Origin: a methanogenic archaeon ISO4-H5
GTDB lineage: Archaea; Thermoplasmatota; Thermoplasmata; Methanomassiliicoccales; Methanomethylophilaceae
Direction: 5' to 3'
DNA: 64,000 bases
Assembly: GCA_001560915.1 (NCBI GenBank)
Contig: CP014214.1
Location: forward strand, 1,240,001-1,304,000
Position 1 is the stretch's first letter; each line of letters opens with the position of its first letter. The notes below the pieces were generated by a model that ran no database searches, was not told where the DNA came from, and was given only the letters and a program-made list of their open reading frames with translations. A program made the position numbers and the translations under genes. Below are positions 34,415-43,269 of this stretch, in pieces.

Positions 34415-35335
34415 TCAGCTTTTGAGCTGAGAGGTAAGCTCTTCTTCATACTCGCAGGCCTTGCAGCGTCTGCCGTTGCAGGGCTCTCCGCATGAGCAGA
34501 ATTTATCTTCGCGGGGACCCGCATTCTGCTTCAGCAGGGGCTTTATCTTGTCGTAAGAGGACACGATACTGTACTTTGTCCCGGGGGACCTGTCCTCCAG
34601 GGCATCGACGGTGTCGCGGTACTCGTTGCGGAGTGCCTCCGTCCAATAGGGACATTCTCCGTCCCAGAACGGGATTCCAGCGACCAGTGCGTAAAGCAGC
34701 GATTCCTTCTCCGGGATCATACGGAGAGGGTAGAAACGGGGGATCAGTCCGGGCCGGATATTGGTATGTGGACCCAGACGGGCAAGACGGTCCACATCCC
34801 CTCTGACGAAGTTCATCATCACGGATTGTGCCACATCGTCGAGATTGTGGCCGGTGGCCAGGTATTTCGCGCCCACCTTGCGGGCCTCGTCGTTCATCAG
34901 TTTCCTGCGGAACACACCGCAGTATGTACAGGGACTGTTCTCCCTGGACAGCGGCGCGATGGAATCCATGGTGAGGCCTCCGAGTTCAGTGAAGGAACGC
35001 TCGTGATATTCGATCCCGTTATCCGAACAGTACTTCCTGACGATGTCAAGACTCGGGGGACGGTAGCCGGCTATGCCTTCGTCGATGGAAATGCACACCA
35101 AACGTATGCCGTTGCGTCCGTCGAAAAGAGAATGCATGATACTGAGGGTGACCATGCTGTCCTTGCCGCCGGACACAGCCACGGCGACGGTGTCGCCCTT
35201 GTAGAGGGACACCTCCTTGCGGATCTCCTTCTTTACCCTCCTCTGGAAGAACTCCATGAAGTGCAGTCCGCAGAGATGCGAACCGTTGTATTTGAGGAAG
35301 GTAACGGCATCTCTGCCGCAGAGATCGCATTTCAT
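34415..35335 (-). CDS. tRNA 2-thiolation PP-loop ATPase (NcsA/TtuA family)
   Basis: 306 residues. An N-terminal zinc finger (CDLCGRDA...CGLHF) precedes the PP-loop VAVSGGKDSM (residues about 52-61). Next come PCTYCGVFRRKLMN and ATGHNLDDVAQSVMMNF with the catalytic Cys positions, and a C-terminal zinc finger C-x-C-x3-C-x4-C-x2-C (CSCGEPCNGRRCKAC). Such enzymes adenylate and thiolate uridine in tRNA (U34 by NcsA/Ctu1, U54 by TtuA). The two cannot be told apart here. It overlaps the start of the upstream orc1/cdc6 gene's stop by 4 nt (ATGA), so they are co-transcribed. Confidence 0.9.
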   Translation of the reverse strand: MKCDLCGRDAVTFLKYNGSHLCGLHFMEFFQRRVKKEIRKEVSLYKGDTVAVAVSGGKDSMVTLSIMHSLFDGRNGIRLVCISIDEGIAGYRPPSLDIVRKYCSDNGIEYHERSFTELGGLTMDSIAPLSRENSPCTYCGVFRRKLMNDEARKVGAKYLATGHNLDDVAQSVMMNFVRGDVDRLARLGPHTNIRPGLIPRFYPLRMIPEKESLLYALVAGIPFWDGECPYWTEALRNEYRDTVDALEDRSPGTKYSIVSSYDKIKPLLKQNAGPREDKFCSCGEPCNGRRCKACEYEEELTSQLKS

Positions 35336-36513
35336 TCCAGATCTATCTCCCCGTGCGATTCCTCGTCAAGGAGATACTCCAGCTTGTTGGCCAGCTCCTT
35401 GGGAGGGATGTTGTCTATCGAGATGTAGGTGACCCTGCCGCCGTCGGGCTCTCTCTTGACCTCGGTCCTGAGAAGACCCAGCTTCTCCATGTCCATGACA
35501 TAGGTGTAGAACTGGGTATGCTTCTTGGCGGGGATGTTGTACTCCTCGCAGACCACGGCGTAGGTCTTCTCGCACTTGGTCATGCTGACTGATGCCGCGG
35601 TCTTGATGGCGCGGGAGATCGAGAGCAGGACGATCTTCTTGTTCCTGTCGAGGTTGTTGAGCTTGACCTCGGAGACATCGCTGTACACGGATGCGGAAGC
35701 GATACGGATGCAGTCGGGGGTGACTTCCGACTCCCCTTCCTTCTCGGCCACATGGGCGGCCCTCTCAAGAATTTCGAGGGCATAGCGGGCGTCGCCGTAC
35801 TCGGAGGCGGCCACGGCGATGATCTCCGCGGACTCGTCCGGAAGGGCATCATCCGAAAGTGCCAGACTCGCCCTGTACTTCACGATTGTCAGCAACTCCT
35901 CTGGAGTGTAGCGGGCGAAGGAGATCATATTGGAGCGCCTGAAGGTGGACATGGAGGCTTCGTCAATCAGGGTCGCCAGGGGATACTGGGATATCAGGAT
36001 CAGAGAGATGGAGCCTGCGGATAACTGTTCGGGCAGGCGCGATAACTGGTAGATGAGGTTCTTCTTGGGGCCCCTGAGCATCACGTCGACCTCGTCGAGG
36101 ACGATTACCAGGGCCTCCTTCTTGCTCTCGACCGACCTTGCCAGGATGCTGACGAGTTCTTCGAGGGAGAATCCCCTGTCGGGGAATGAGGGGTCGAAAT
36201 GCCTAACCGCATCAAGCATCACAGCATATTCGCTGTTCTTGATCCTGCAGTTGGAATAGACCGTGCCCATGCGGCGCCCCTTCTCCTGGAAGTAGGCACC
36301 CATGTCGAGACAGAATCTCTTGGCGATGGCGGTCTTTCCGGTACCCACCCCTCCCCAGAGGAAGGCGGTACAGGACTTCCCGTCGAATGCGAGAGGACTG
36401 AAGAGACGTTCCATCTCCCCCATGTGGGCCTCCCTGCCCACCAGCTTCTCCGGGATGTACTCGAACGACAGGGTGGCCCCGTCCCGGATGATGCGTGAAT
36501 TGCGGTCGAACAT
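35332..36513 (-). CDS. Orc1/Cdc6-type replication initiator
   Basis: 393-residue AAA+ origin-recognition protein. Walker A GGVGTGKTAIAKR (residues about 54-66), Walker B VIVLDEVDVML, sensor-1 region SLILISQYPLATLID, then a lid domain and a C-terminal winged helix (KTYAVVCEEYNIPAKKHTQFYTYV). It binds origins and loads MCM. Unlike many archaeal orc1 genes it lacks a flanking non-coding origin: both neighbours abut or overlap it (2 nt gap upstream, 4 nt overlap downstream). It may therefore be a secondary initiator. Confidence 0.93.
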   Translation of the reverse strand: MFDRNSRIIRDGATLSFEYIPEKLVGREAHMGEMERLFSPLAFDGKSCTAFLWGGVGTGKTAIAKRFCLDMGAYFQEKGRRMGTVYSNCRIKNSEYAVMLDAVRHFDPSFPDRGFSLEELVSILARSVESKKEALVIVLDEVDVMLRGPKKNLIYQLSRLPEQLSAGSISLILISQYPLATLIDEASMSTFRRSNMISFARYTPEELLTIVKYRASLALSDDALPDESAEIIAVAASEYGDARYALEILERAAHVAEKEGESEVTPDCIRIASASVYSDVSEVKLNNLDRNKKIVLLSISRAIKTAASVSMTKCEKTYAVVCEEYNIPAKKHTQFYTYVMDMEKLGLLRTEVKREPDGGRVTYISIDNIPPKELANKLEYLLDEESHGEIDLE

Positions 36514-36514
36514 G

Positions 36515-37477
36515 TCAGTTCCTGCTGAAACGAGTGAATCCCGCCGCTCCGAAGACCTCGATGCCGTGCTTCTCCCACTCGTCGCAGATCAGATTGATCC
36601 CCAGCGAATCGGAGGCCATGTGGCCGGAGATCACTACATTGAGGTTGCATTTCCTGCAGACGTCCACGCTGGACTTGGGCATGTGCATGGCGATGACGGT
36701 ACCCGCACCTGCCTTCTGCAGCTCCTCGTACATGCTGTCGGGTGCGGAGGTTCCGCCGGTCATCTTGGCAATGACTTTTCCGCAGCGTGAATCCTTCCTG
36801 CCGACGATGATGCGGGGCGGATCGTTAAGCCTGGCGGCCTGCCTGTATTCGGGCTCCTCCATGAGCATGTCCACGATGTCCTCGAGACGTCTGGGACATT
36901 TCTCTTCCACCTTATTCTCCAGGAACTCCTGCACCATGTTGTCGGCTGCGGAGTGGATGTTGAAGAAGGGGATGTTCAGGAGCCTGGCGGTGTCCGCCGC
37001 CTGGTTGTAGTTGGAACCCATGACGTTGTAGAGGACCTCGTCCATGCGGGGACCCATGAGACCTTCAGCCACGTTGATGGGGACTCCGCAGTCATAGAAT
37101 ATGTCGGCCTGCATGGACATGACCTTGGGGAAGGGATTCCTGGATTTCCCGGTGGGGTGGTGGGCGACCACCGCATCGATCCTCTGACCCTTCTCCTTCA
37201 GACGGTCCGCCAGCAGGAGCTCTCCGGGAGTGATGTCGACTCCCCACATGAAGCGCTCCGCCTCCGCGTCCTTGGCGATATCCTCGCCCCAGGAGAAACG
37301 GCAGTCGTAGTAGGGATTCCAAAGGCTCTCGGTGTCGAAGAACTCCTTCTTCTCCTCGGGAAGCGCATCATACGCCTTCTTGGCGTTGCTGAGGACGAGG
37401 TCTACCTCCTCCTTCGGACGGGGGTCGTGTTTCATTCCCGTCTCTATGGCAAGCCGGTAAGCGTCATAGATTTTCAT
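36515..37477 (-). CDS. NIF3-like (DUF34) metal-binding protein
   Basis: 320 residues. The pattern IDAVVAHHPTGKS (residues about 100-112) and the C-terminal NLNVVISGHMASDSLGINLI match the two metal-ligand regions of the NIF3/GTP cyclohydrolase I type 2 family, though the rest is divergent and longer than usual. NIF3 proteins are widespread, toroidal and bind two metal ions; their role is still debated. First gene of an operon with orc1/cdc6 and the tRNA thiolase. Confidence 0.7.
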   Translation of the reverse strand: MKIYDAYRLAIETGMKHDPRPKEEVDLVLSNAKKAYDALPEEKKEFFDTESLWNPYYDCRFSWGEDIAKDAEAERFMWGVDITPGELLLADRLKEKGQRIDAVVAHHPTGKSRNPFPKVMSMQADIFYDCGVPINVAEGLMGPRMDEVLYNVMGSNYNQAADTARLLNIPFFNIHSAADNMVQEFLENKVEEKCPRRLEDIVDMLMEEPEYRQAARLNDPPRIIVGRKDSRCGKVIAKMTGGTSAPDSMYEELQKAGAGTVIAMHMPKSSVDVCRKCNLNVVISGHMASDSLGINLICDEWEKHGIEVFGAAGFTRFSRN

Positions 37478-37568
37478 GTCCGGTGCATCGGACTCTCCCT
37501 AAAAATAAACTCGCACGCGCCCGTATCCTTTACAAATGTTATTTTATGACCGAGTGGATGCGGGAGCA

Positions 37569-38699
37569 ATGTTCAGCCTCTCGAAGACCTTCCGCATGAG
37601 TGCGGAAGAGGAGGATATCATCGACGTGAAGATGCGCCTCAGCAAGCGCACCATCACCGGCATCATGATCCTCATCGCGGTCATCATGATTTTCTACGGG
37701 ACCACCCGTCTGTACACCGTCGCCATCCTGCACGGCGAGGAGGACTGGCTGGATTCCTTCAGGATGGCATGGCTGATGGTCTTCGGAGGCGACCTCGAGC
37801 TGGGCCACGTCACCCACCTCGTCTACTGGCCCGGCCCCATCATCTTCATCATCGGAGGATTCCTGATCCTGCTGGACCACCGCAGGAACTTCGTCCGCTC
37901 GGTCGGACTCTACGCGTTCGCCATGGGAGTCGTCAGGATCGGTATGGCCCTTCCCCTGATGAGGTCCCTGGCGCCCCCCACCGTTGCCCTCGGATGGGTC
38001 ATCTTCATACTCGCCGCCAACCTCGTGTTCTCCGGGTACTCCATGCTCTCCGGGACCACCCGCGGCAGATGGGGTATGATCGGCGGTTCCCTGGGAATGA
38101 TGGCCATCTACATGGAGTACTTCGCCCTGATCATGTTCGCATACATCGGTCTCGGCGGGGACTCGATAGGCAATGTCATCATCAGGATCTTCAGGGACTA
38201 CCCCAACATCGTGGTCACCTGCATCATGTACGCCTTCCTGATCTGGCTGCTCGACACCGACGAGATCCGTTACGGCGACAAGCTGACGAGGCACATCGCC
38301 ATCCTGCAGTCCATCGACAACACCTACCGCTCGGTCGAGCTGATGACCATCAGGAGGAAGGACGCCGCGGTGCTCATGAACATGGACTCCCCCAGGTGGA
38401 GGGACCCCGCGGACGGGGGGCCGGCCGAGAAGGAGTTCAAGTTCCAGTCCAACACCAGGATGGGTACGTCCTACGTCACCGTCCAGAAATGGAAGGACAG
38501 GGACGAGCTCTTCTTCACCATGTCCGCCTGGAGGATGGGTACCTCCGTCATGGCCGAGAGGTTCGCGGTCAGCAAGATCATCCCCGACGACGAGGACCTC
38601 GAGAAGTGCACCACGCTGAACCTCATGGGACGCAACAGACAGGTGATACCGGTCACCGTCATCAACACCCACCGCGACGAGGAGGTGACCCAGAGATGA
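37569..38699 (+). CDS. Multi-span membrane protein with cytoplasmic C-terminal domain, member A of a pair
   Basis: 376 residues: five or six hydrophobic helices (residues about 28-235) and a C-terminal soluble domain of about 130 residues that contains EKEFKFQSNTRMGTSYVTVQ. It is a paralogue of the next gene: both have the same TM-then-domain order and the domains align around EKE/EKE, VTVQKW/VTVKKW and MAERFAV/GLRFEL. Genes overlap by 4 nt. No known family. Start at the ATG at 37569: TTATTTTATG at 37539-37548 supplies a TATA about 26 nt upstream. Confidence 0.7.
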   Translation: MFSLSKTFRMSAEEEDIIDVKMRLSKRTITGIMILIAVIMIFYGTTRLYTVAILHGEEDWLDSFRMAWLMVFGGDLELGHVTHLVYWPGPIIFIIGGFLILLDHRRNFVRSVGLYAFAMGVVRIGMALPLMRSLAPPTVALGWVIFILAANLVFSGYSMLSGTTRGRWGMIGGSLGMMAIYMEYFALIMFAYIGLGGDSIGNVIIRIFRDYPNIVVTCIMYAFLIWLLDTDEIRYGDKLTRHIAILQSIDNTYRSVELMTIRRKDAAVLMNMDSPRWRDPADGGPAEKEFKFQSNTRMGTSYVTVQKWKDRDELFFTMSAWRMGTSVMAERFAVSKIIPDDEDLEKCTTLNLMGRNRQVIPVTVINTHRDEEVTQR

Positions 38700-39691
38700 A
38701 CTTCGGCACCTGGGACCAGCGCGAGCTGCACCTTACTGGCGCGGCCGCGGCGATGTGCGTCTGTGTCCTGATCTACCTGCCCGGCATCGTCGAGGAAGGC
38801 ATCCACTACTTCGACGACCTAGCCGATTTCATGGCCATCGTGGTGGCCGTCATGTTCATGTTCTTCGCTGTCCTCTTCCGCCATGACAAATGGACCAGTC
38901 TGCTGATCCTCCTCGGCGGAGTGAACCTCTACTCGGCCATCCGCTGCCTGGCGGTCGACTTCACGCAGAGCATGATGTTCTTCCAGCTGGTGCTGATGGA
39001 CCTCATCTCGCTGATCGGACTGATCTCCCTCGTGTTCCTCTCGAGAGGGTTCATGCACAACGTCACCCGCCAGATCATGATCAATCTGGGACAGATCGCC
39101 TGCCTGCTCATCCCCTGGGCCATCACCAGGTACGTCATGAGGGATTATGTCGGGGCGAGGACGGTCCTCTGGGAGACCATGCCGATGATCCTCTTCTACC
39201 TGGCCGGCATCTCCTACCTCGCCAGGCCAGAGATCAGGGACGTCAGCCCCTCCGAGGAGCTGAAGGTCCGCCTGGCGAGGGTGGAATCCTCCTACACCAT
39301 GGACCCCCGCTGCTACATGCCCCTGAGGGACCTGGTCATGATTCTCGGGTTCACCGACTACGGATGGACCTACCACGAGAGCGGCCCCATCGAGAAGGAG
39401 TGCCGGGGCAAGATCATCGGAGAGACCAAGAGGCACTGGGTGGTCACCGTGAAGAAATGGCGGTCGGAGGACTTCTGTCGCGTCGTCATCTCTCCCGAGG
39501 AGCATAGCCGCGGGTCGTGGGGCCTGAGGTTCGAGCTCATGCACTATCATTTCACACAGCTCAACGACAAGGGATTCGTCAGGATATACGGCAACGACGG
39601 ATTCTTCATCGACATGTTCACCGAGGACCCCCGCATCTACGAGAACAACGCGGTCTCCATGGGACTCGACAAACTGCTTAGGAAATTCTGA
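38696..39691 (+). CDS. Multi-span membrane protein with cytoplasmic C-terminal domain, member B of a pair
   Basis: 331 residues: about six hydrophobic helices in residues 14-180 and a soluble C-terminus with PIEKECRGKIIGETKRHWVV and SWGLRFELMHYHFTQ. It follows its paralogue with an ATGA overlap and is followed 9 nt later by rfcS, so it may be read through into replication genes. Possibly a two-subunit sensor or membrane complex. Function unknown. Confidence 0.7.
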   Translation: MNFGTWDQRELHLTGAAAAMCVCVLIYLPGIVEEGIHYFDDLADFMAIVVAVMFMFFAVLFRHDKWTSLLILLGGVNLYSAIRCLAVDFTQSMMFFQLVLMDLISLIGLISLVFLSRGFMHNVTRQIMINLGQIACLLIPWAITRYVMRDYVGARTVLWETMPMILFYLAGISYLARPEIRDVSPSEELKVRLARVESSYTMDPRCYMPLRDLVMILGFTDYGWTYHESGPIEKECRGKIIGETKRHWVVTVKKWRSEDFCRVVISPEEHSRGSWGLRFELMHYHFTQLNDKGFVRIYGNDGFFIDMFTEDPRIYENNAVSMGLDKLLRKF

Positions 39692-39700
39692 GGAAGGACA

Positions 39701-40657
39701 ATGAACGAGATTTGGACGGAGAAATACAGGCCCAAGACCCTGGACGAGGTCGTGGGCCAGAAGAGCATCACCGACAGGCTGAAGGGATACGTGGAAGCTA
39801 AGAACATGTCCCACCTGATGTTCGCCGGTTCCCCCGGAACCGGTAAGACCACCTGCGCACTGGCACTCGCAAGGAGCATGTACGGTGACAGCTGGAGGGG
39901 CAACTTCATCGAGCTCAACGCCTCCGACGACAGGGGTATCGACGTAGTAAGGGGAAAGATCAAGGACTTCGCCAGGACCGCCCCCGTCGACGGTGCCGAT
40001 TTCAAGATCATCTTCCTCGACGAGTCCGATGCCCTTACCAACGATGCGCAGGGTGCCCTCAGGAGGACCATGGAGAAGTACTCCAAGACCTGCAGGTTCA
40101 TCCTCTCATGCAACTACTCCTCCAAGATCATCGACCCCATCCAGTCCAGATGCGCCGTGTTCAGGTTCAGGCCTCTCAGCAACGAGGACATCCGCGAGTA
40201 CCTCGAGAGGATCTGCAAGGAAGAATCCCTCGAGGTGGAGGAGGGCGCACTCGACGCACTCGTCTACATCTCCAGGGGAGACATGAGGAGGGCCGTCAAC
40301 ACCCTCCAGACCGCTGATTCCCTCGGCGTCCCCATCTCCGTCGACGTCATCTCCAAGGTATCCGGTTCCGCCAACGAGGACGAGATCATGGGCATCCTCA
40401 CCTCCGCCCTGGCCGGCAGATTCACCGAGGCCAGCTCGAAGCTCGACAAGGTCATGATCGACTACGGTCTGTCCGGACAGGACATCATCCGCCAGATGCA
40501 CTCCCAGATCTTCAAGCTCAGCGTGGACACCGAGTCCAAGGTCAAACTCATCGACAAGACCGGTGAGATCGAGTTCCGCATCATCGAAGGAAGCAACGAG
40601 AAGATCCAGCTCGAAGCTCTCCTTGCGTACATGGTACTCATCGGCGAGAAGAACTGA
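39701..40657 (+). CDS. rfcS: Replication factor C small subunit (clamp loader)
   Basis: 318-residue AAA+ ATPase that, with RfcL, loads the PCNA clamp on primed DNA. Motifs: EKYRPKTLDEVVGQ, Walker A GSPGTGKTT (residues about 46-54), Walker B IIFLDESDAL, and the arginine finger SRC box DPIQSRCAVFRFRPL. Full length for the family. GAGGAAGGACA precedes the ATG. No rfcL lies next to it. Confidence 0.97.
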   Translation: MNEIWTEKYRPKTLDEVVGQKSITDRLKGYVEAKNMSHLMFAGSPGTGKTTCALALARSMYGDSWRGNFIELNASDDRGIDVVRGKIKDFARTAPVDGADFKIIFLDESDALTNDAQGALRRTMEKYSKTCRFILSCNYSSKIIDPIQSRCAVFRFRPLSNEDIREYLERICKEESLEVEEGALDALVYISRGDMRRAVNTLQTADSLGVPISVDVISKVSGSANEDEIMGILTSALAGRFTEASSKLDKVMIDYGLSGQDIIRQMHSQIFKLSVDTESKVKLIDKTGEIEFRIIEGSNEKIQLEALLAYMVLIGEKN

Positions 40658-40659
40658 GC

Positions 40660-41226
40660 ATGGACAACGTCCTGCCCCTCTCCGACGCCGAATCCTTCCG
40701 CCGCTGGCTGGAGGCCAACCACGATTCCCAGAAGGAATGCTGGCTGGAGCTCCGGCGCGGGCGTCCGACCGATCCCGACGGATTCTATTATCTCGATGCG
40801 GTAGAAGTAGCACTATGCTTCGGATGGATCGACAGCACCCAGAAGATCGTCGGTGACCGCCGTCTGCAGAGATTCTCGCCCAGGACTCCCAATGGTCCCT
40901 GGAACGAACTCAACAAGGAGAGAGTGCGCCGTCTGGAACGTCTGGGTCTTATGACCGAAGCGGGCAGGAAGGTGCTCCCTCCCATGGGCCCCCGCAGTTT
41001 CAGCGTTGATCCTGAAATAGAAGCGGCACTGAAGAAGGCCCGTGTATGGTCCCGCTTCAGGCAGTTCCCTCCGCTGTATCAGCGCGTGAAGGCATACAAC
41101 ATAGCTTTCTTCAAGAAACGCGACCCCGCCGCATACGAACGCATGCTGGCACATCTCATTTCGGAGACGAAGGCAGGCAGGATGTACGGGGAATGGAACG
41201 ACTACGGAAGACTTTGCCAAGAGTGA
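40660..41226 (+). CDS. YdeI/OmdA-family protein
   Basis: 188 residues. Resembles the YdeI (OmpD-associated) family: SFRRWLEANHDSQKECWLEL, then YYLDAVEVALCFGWIDSTQK and RFSPRTPNGPWNELNKERV, an order typical of the family. Members in bacteria are linked to stress or bacteriocin protection, but no biochemical function is settled. It starts 2 nt after rfcS and converges with the PaaK-type gene, stop against stop. Confidence 0.82.
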   Translation: MDNVLPLSDAESFRRWLEANHDSQKECWLELRRGRPTDPDGFYYLDAVEVALCFGWIDSTQKIVGDRRLQRFSPRTPNGPWNELNKERVRRLERLGLMTEAGRKVLPPMGPRSFSVDPEIEAALKKARVWSRFRQFPPLYQRVKAYNIAFFKKRDPAAYERMLAHLISETKAGRMYGEWNDYGRLCQE

Positions 41227-42465
41227 TCAGCGGTACCTCATGTCGACCACGCGGGCGGTCTTCTTCTCGCTGCGGGGGAGTTCCTGCAGACCGACCGCCT
41301 TCGCGATTATGAGGGGTCCGACGACATCCTTGAAACGCTTCACCACGTCGGCCTCGATGCGGGCATAGTTCTCGGGTGCCTCACCGGATTCGAATAACAG
41401 GGTGAGCTGATCCTTCCCGTCCACGTGCTCGATGCGGATCTGGTATTCGCTGCTCGCACCGGGCACCGAAGCGAGTACCTCCTCGAACTGGGCGGGGAAC
41501 ATGTTGACTCCCTTGACCTTGATCATATCGTCGGTCCTGCCGGTGATGATATCGATACGGTTGAACCTGTTACCGCAGCGGCACTGTCCGGGGATGATAC
41601 GGGTGAGGTCGTGGGTGCGGTACCTGATGAGGGGTGCTCCCTCTTTGCGGAGAGTGGTAATGACGAGCTCCCCGACCTCTCCGTCAGGGACGTTCTTCAG
41701 GGTAACCGGATCGATGACCTCGAAATAGAGGTAGTCCTCCCAGACGTGCATCCCGGTGCCGCATCTGCAGCTGATACCGATTCCGGGACCATAGATCTCG
41801 GTGAGTCCGTAGATATCGTAGAGTTCGATTCCCAATTCCTCGGAGATCCTCCTGCGCATCTTGGCACCCCACCTCTCGGAACCGATGATTCCCTTCCTGA
41901 GGTGGATGTTGTCTTTCAGACCCTCCTTCTTGATGGCCTCCGCCAGAAGCAGTGCGTACGAGGAGGTGGAACAGAGAACGGTACTCTCAAGGTCCTGCAT
42001 CATCCTGAGCTGCTTCTCGGTGTTTCCGGGACCCATCGGAATGACCATGGCGCCGAGCCTCTCCGCTCCGGCCTGGAATCCGATTCCGGCAGTCCACAGA
42101 CCGTAACCGGGTGTGATCTGAATCCTGTCGTCCTTGGTGATACCGGCCATGCGGTAGCACCTCTCGAACATGATGGCCCAATCCTCCACATCGCGCTTCG
42201 TGTAAGGGATGACGACGGGGGTACCGGTGGTACCGGAGGATGAATGGATCCTCACGACCTCCGACTGGGGGACGGCCATGATACCGAGGGGATATGCCTC
42301 GCGCAGATCACCCTTGTCGGTGAACGGGAGCGACTCAAAAGAGGCCTGATCGGTGATCTTGGTGACATCGATGTCCTCGAATTTCTTCCTGTAAAAAGGG
42401 CTCCGGTCCTTGATTGTTCTCAGCAGGCCCTTGACGAGCTCAAGCTGTTCCTCGTTCATCCTCAT
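41227..42465 (-). CDS. paaK: Phenylacetate-CoA ligase-type AMP-forming ligase
   Basis: 412 residues of the adenylate-forming superfamily. The P-loop is SSGTTGTPVVIPYT (residues about 75-88); YDIYGLTEIYGPG is the A5 motif, YRTHDLTRIIPGQCRCG contains A7, and GRTDDMIKVKGVNMFPAQFE is A8-like. A Cys-containing zinc site (CRCG twice) is typical of archaeal PaaK. In archaea these enzymes activate aryl acetates such as phenylacetate or indoleacetate from amino-acid breakdown. GAGG lies before the second ATG (42459), which could be the real start. Confidence 0.9.
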   Translation of the reverse strand: MRMNEEQLELVKGLLRTIKDRSPFYRKKFEDIDVTKITDQASFESLPFTDKGDLREAYPLGIMAVPQSEVVRIHSSSGTTGTPVVIPYTKRDVEDWAIMFERCYRMAGITKDDRIQITPGYGLWTAGIGFQAGAERLGAMVIPMGPGNTEKQLRMMQDLESTVLCSTSSYALLLAEAIKKEGLKDNIHLRKGIIGSERWGAKMRRRISEELGIELYDIYGLTEIYGPGIGISCRCGTGMHVWEDYLYFEVIDPVTLKNVPDGEVGELVITTLRKEGAPLIRYRTHDLTRIIPGQCRCGNRFNRIDIITGRTDDMIKVKGVNMFPAQFEEVLASVPGASSEYQIRIEHVDGKDQLTLLFESGEAPENYARIEADVVKRFKDVVGPLIIAKAVGLQELPRSEKKTARVVDMRYR

Positions 42466-42537
42466 ATGATTCGGATGTCTCTATACCCGCACACAATTAA
42501 AACTATCGTTCATCAGTGTATGAAAAAGTACATTCTC

Positions 42538-43269
42538 TCAGACGAACGGAGGCCGGGACAGAAGCTCCTTGGCCTCCTCATTACCTCTTATGGATGCTTT
42601 GGAGAGCCATTTCTTGGCGTTGTTGATGCTCTTCACCATGCCTTCCCCGGAAAGGGAGAGCTTGCCAAGCCAGTACATGGCGTCGGGATCCCCTTCCTCA
42701 GCGGCCTGACTGAACAGTTTGACGGCGGCGGACACCTTCTTCTGACCGGTATCCCCGCGCAGGTACATCACACCCAGGCGGACCATCGCCTTGGTGTACT
42801 TCACCTCGGCACACCTCAGGTAGCGCTTCTCGGCGAGTGCGGGATCCTTATCAGTTCCCCTTCCCTCTTCGTAGATGACTCCCAGACGGTAGCATGCGAG
42901 GACGTTGCCTCCCTCCTCCGCCTTGGTGTACCATTCGATCGCTTTCTGCCAATCCTGCTTCACGCCGAGACCGTCCGAATACATATGTGCCAGATTGAAC
43001 ATCGCGATGACATATCCCTGCTCTGCGGAGTGGGTGTATAAGCGGATTGCCTCATCCAGATTGGCATTGGTTCCCTCGGCGTGGACGAGCATGTGGGCGG
43101 CGTTGCATTCGCCCTCCGGGTCCCCCGATTCAGCGGCGAGGTTGAACCACTGGAAAGCCTTCTCCAGGTTCTTCTCGACACCGTCCCCGCGGTAGTAGAT
43201 GTATCCGAGGGCGTTACGCGCGCGGGGGTCTCCCGCGGATGCCTTCTGGAGGACCTCCTGGAATCCCAT
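42538..43269 (-). CDS. Sel1-repeat protein
   Basis: 243 residues made up of about six Sel1-like (36-residue alpha/alpha) repeats: NALGYIYYRGDGVEKNLEKA, FNLAHMYSDGLGVKQDWQKA, YRLGVIYEEGRGTDKDPALA and so on. No signal peptide. Sel1 proteins are scaffolds for protein complexes and signalling. Last gene of a three-gene Sel1 operon: it directly follows the stop of the next upstream gene. Partner unknown. Confidence 0.85.
   Translation of the reverse strand: MGFQEVLQKASAGDPRARNALGYIYYRGDGVEKNLEKAFQWFNLAAESGDPEGECNAAHMLVHAEGTNANLDEAIRLYTHSAEQGYVIAMFNLAHMYSDGLGVKQDWQKAIEWYTKAEEGGNVLACYRLGVIYEEGRGTDKDPALAEKRYLRCAEVKYTKAMVRLGVMYLRGDTGQKKVSAAVKLFSQAAEEGDPDAMYWLGKLSLSGEGMVKSINNAKKWLSKASIRGNEEAKELLSRPPFV

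Noticed and set aside
35332-36515. Replication origin beside orc1/cdc6
   Set aside because: No non-coding DNA flanks the gene and no ORB-like repeats were seen; neighbours overlap or lie 2 nt away.
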